From assembly GCA_019423635.1 (NCBI GenBank), contig JAHZBA010000038.1:1-23209 (forward strand): a stretch of DNA of 23,209 nt. Direction: 5' to 3'. The notes below the pieces were generated by a model. It made no database searches, was not told where the DNA came from, and saw nothing but the letters and a program-made list of their open reading frames with translations. Origin of the DNA: Clostridiales bacterium (GTDB lineage: Bacteria > Bacillota > Clostridia > Oscillospirales > Oscillospiraceae). This document shows, in pieces, positions 22,361 through 23,209 of the stretch. Position numbers and translations under genes: made by a program. Position 1 is the first letter of the stretch. Each line of letters starts with the position of its first letter.

Positions 22361-23209
22361 GCTCTCCTGGCTGTCCGTGCCCTACGTGATCTGGATGGCG
22401 CTGTTTGTGGTGATCCCCATTCTCATCATGGTGGTCTACGCTTTCTCCGCCCAGGACGCCGGCGCCACTTTGGAGAACTTCTCCCAGATGGGCACCTACG
22501 CCTCCGTCTTTTTCCGCTCCTTCCGGCTGGCGCTGATTGCAACGCTCATCTGTCTTCTGATCGGCTACCCGGTGTCCTACTGGATGGCCCACGAGGGCCC
22601 CGGCTTTCAGCGTCTGGCCATGGCCCTTATCATGCTGCCCATGTGGATGAACTTCCTGCTGCGGACCTACTCCTGGATGTCCATTCTGGAGAACAACGGC
22701 CTTTTGAACCAGCTGTTCCGGAGCGTTGGAATCATCGACCTGTACAACCAGATTGCCGTTCATTTTGCGGCGAATCCCGCCGGGTACGTGCCCATCAGCG
22801 GCTTTCAGATGATCGGTACCTCCGGTGCGGTGGTGCTGGGCATGGTATACAACTACCTGCCCTTTATGATCCTGCCCATCTACTCCGTCATCGTCAAGCT
22901 GGACCACTCCCTCATTGAGGCGGCCCGGGACCTGGGGGCGGACTCCGCCGGGGTGTTCCGCAAGGTGATCCTGCCGCTGTCCCTGCCCGGGGTTCTCTCC
23001 GGCGTGACCATGGTATTCGTCCCCTCCGTGTCCACCTTCGCCATCTCCCGGCTGCTGGGCGGCGGCACCCAGATGATGCTGGGCGACCTCATTGAACAGC
23101 AGTTCCTGGGCGGGGCCTACAACCCCCACCTGGGGGCGGCCATCTCCATGGTGATGATGGTGATCGTGGTGGTGTGCATGGTGGTCATGAACCACTTCGG
23201 CGAGGGCGA
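22350..23209 (+). CDS. potB: Spermidine/putrescine-type ABC transporter permease PotB (partial)
   Basis: The open frame starts at ATG 22350, behind GAGGAGAG, and is open to the window end (286 codons). It begins MKNKLSWLSVPYVIWMALF, with a first membrane helix. It shows the MetI-like fold of importer permeases, including a YPVSYWMA segment, LPMWMNFLLRTYSWM, and the EAA loop EAARDLGADSAGVFRKVILP that docks on the ATPase. Polyamine permeases of this type form a heterodimer with PotC and receive substrate from PotD; both genes are expected just beyond the right edge. Start overlap with potA shows translational coupling. Confidence 0.9.
   Translation, partial: MKNKLSWLSVPYVIWMALFVVIPILIMVVYAFSAQDAGATLENFSQMGTYASVFFRSFRLALIATLICLLIGYPVSYWMAHEGPGFQRLAMALIMLPMWMNFLLRTYSWMSILENNGLLNQLFRSVGIIDLYNQIAVHFAANPAGYVPISGFQMIGTSGAVVLGMVYNYLPFMILPIYSVIVKLDHSLIEAARDLGADSAGVFRKVILPLSLPGVLSGVTMVFVPSVSTFAISRLLGGGTQMMLGDLIEQQFLGGAYNPHLGAAISMVMMVIVVVCMVVMNHFGEG

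Overview
The window reads as chromosomal DNA from a GC-rich Clostridia member, probably Oscillospiraceae (Flavonifractor / Lawsonibacter / Intestinimonas-like). This is inferred from the high GC, strong GGAGG ribosome sites, sigma-A style promoters with AT-rich cores, the MsmK-type ATPase with a lysine-rich insert, and the gene families present. I saw no rRNA, tRNA, CRISPR array, transposase or phage gene. Both ends are cut within genes.

Left part (1-7340). A leftward unit holds an APC-family amino acid permease followed by a saccharopine-dehydrogenase-like gene that runs off the left edge. It has a consensus promoter and a leader that resembles a tandem glycine riboswitch, but its binding-core segments are shortened or altered, and it ends in a good intrinsic terminator. 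Divergent to it is a rightward two-gene operon (S51-like peptidase/amidotransferase-fold protein and a YcdX-like PHP hydrolase) closed by a perfect hairpin. Next comes a dense palindromic block (about 4503-4688) that can fold into a four-way junction with no unpaired junction bases. It overlaps the 3' end of a leftward gene of unknown function. That gene lies behind a larger unknown membrane protein with its own promoter.

Middle part (7340-13320). A rightward ECF-like sigma factor overlaps a single-pass membrane protein that is a likely anti-sigma partner. A leftward XRE regulator / small membrane protein pair has a textbook promoter flanked by an inverted repeat. A leftward FAD oxidoreductase with a C-terminal Rieske domain lies divergent to a MATE efflux pump, whose promoter region carries two dyads.

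Right part (13320-23209). A leftward MsmK/UgpC-type sugar-importer ATPase has a leader of about 265 nt. A rightward pair encodes a cytosolic ParB-like/BMP (PnrA-like) fusion protein and a small metallophosphoesterase, preceded by a possible attenuator. A leftward operon holds an E2-type acyltransferase-fold protein, a CLC antiporter with fluoride-type (CLC-F) residues and a DUF421 membrane protein; a terminator-like hairpin overlaps the DUF421 ribosome site. At the right edge is the start of a polyamine-type ABC importer operon, potA and potB, cut by the window end.

The two candidates I would look at first are the palindromic four-way-junction element at 4503-4688 and the divergent glycine-riboswitch-like leader at 2341-2520. 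The ParB-BMP fusion is the most unusual protein.
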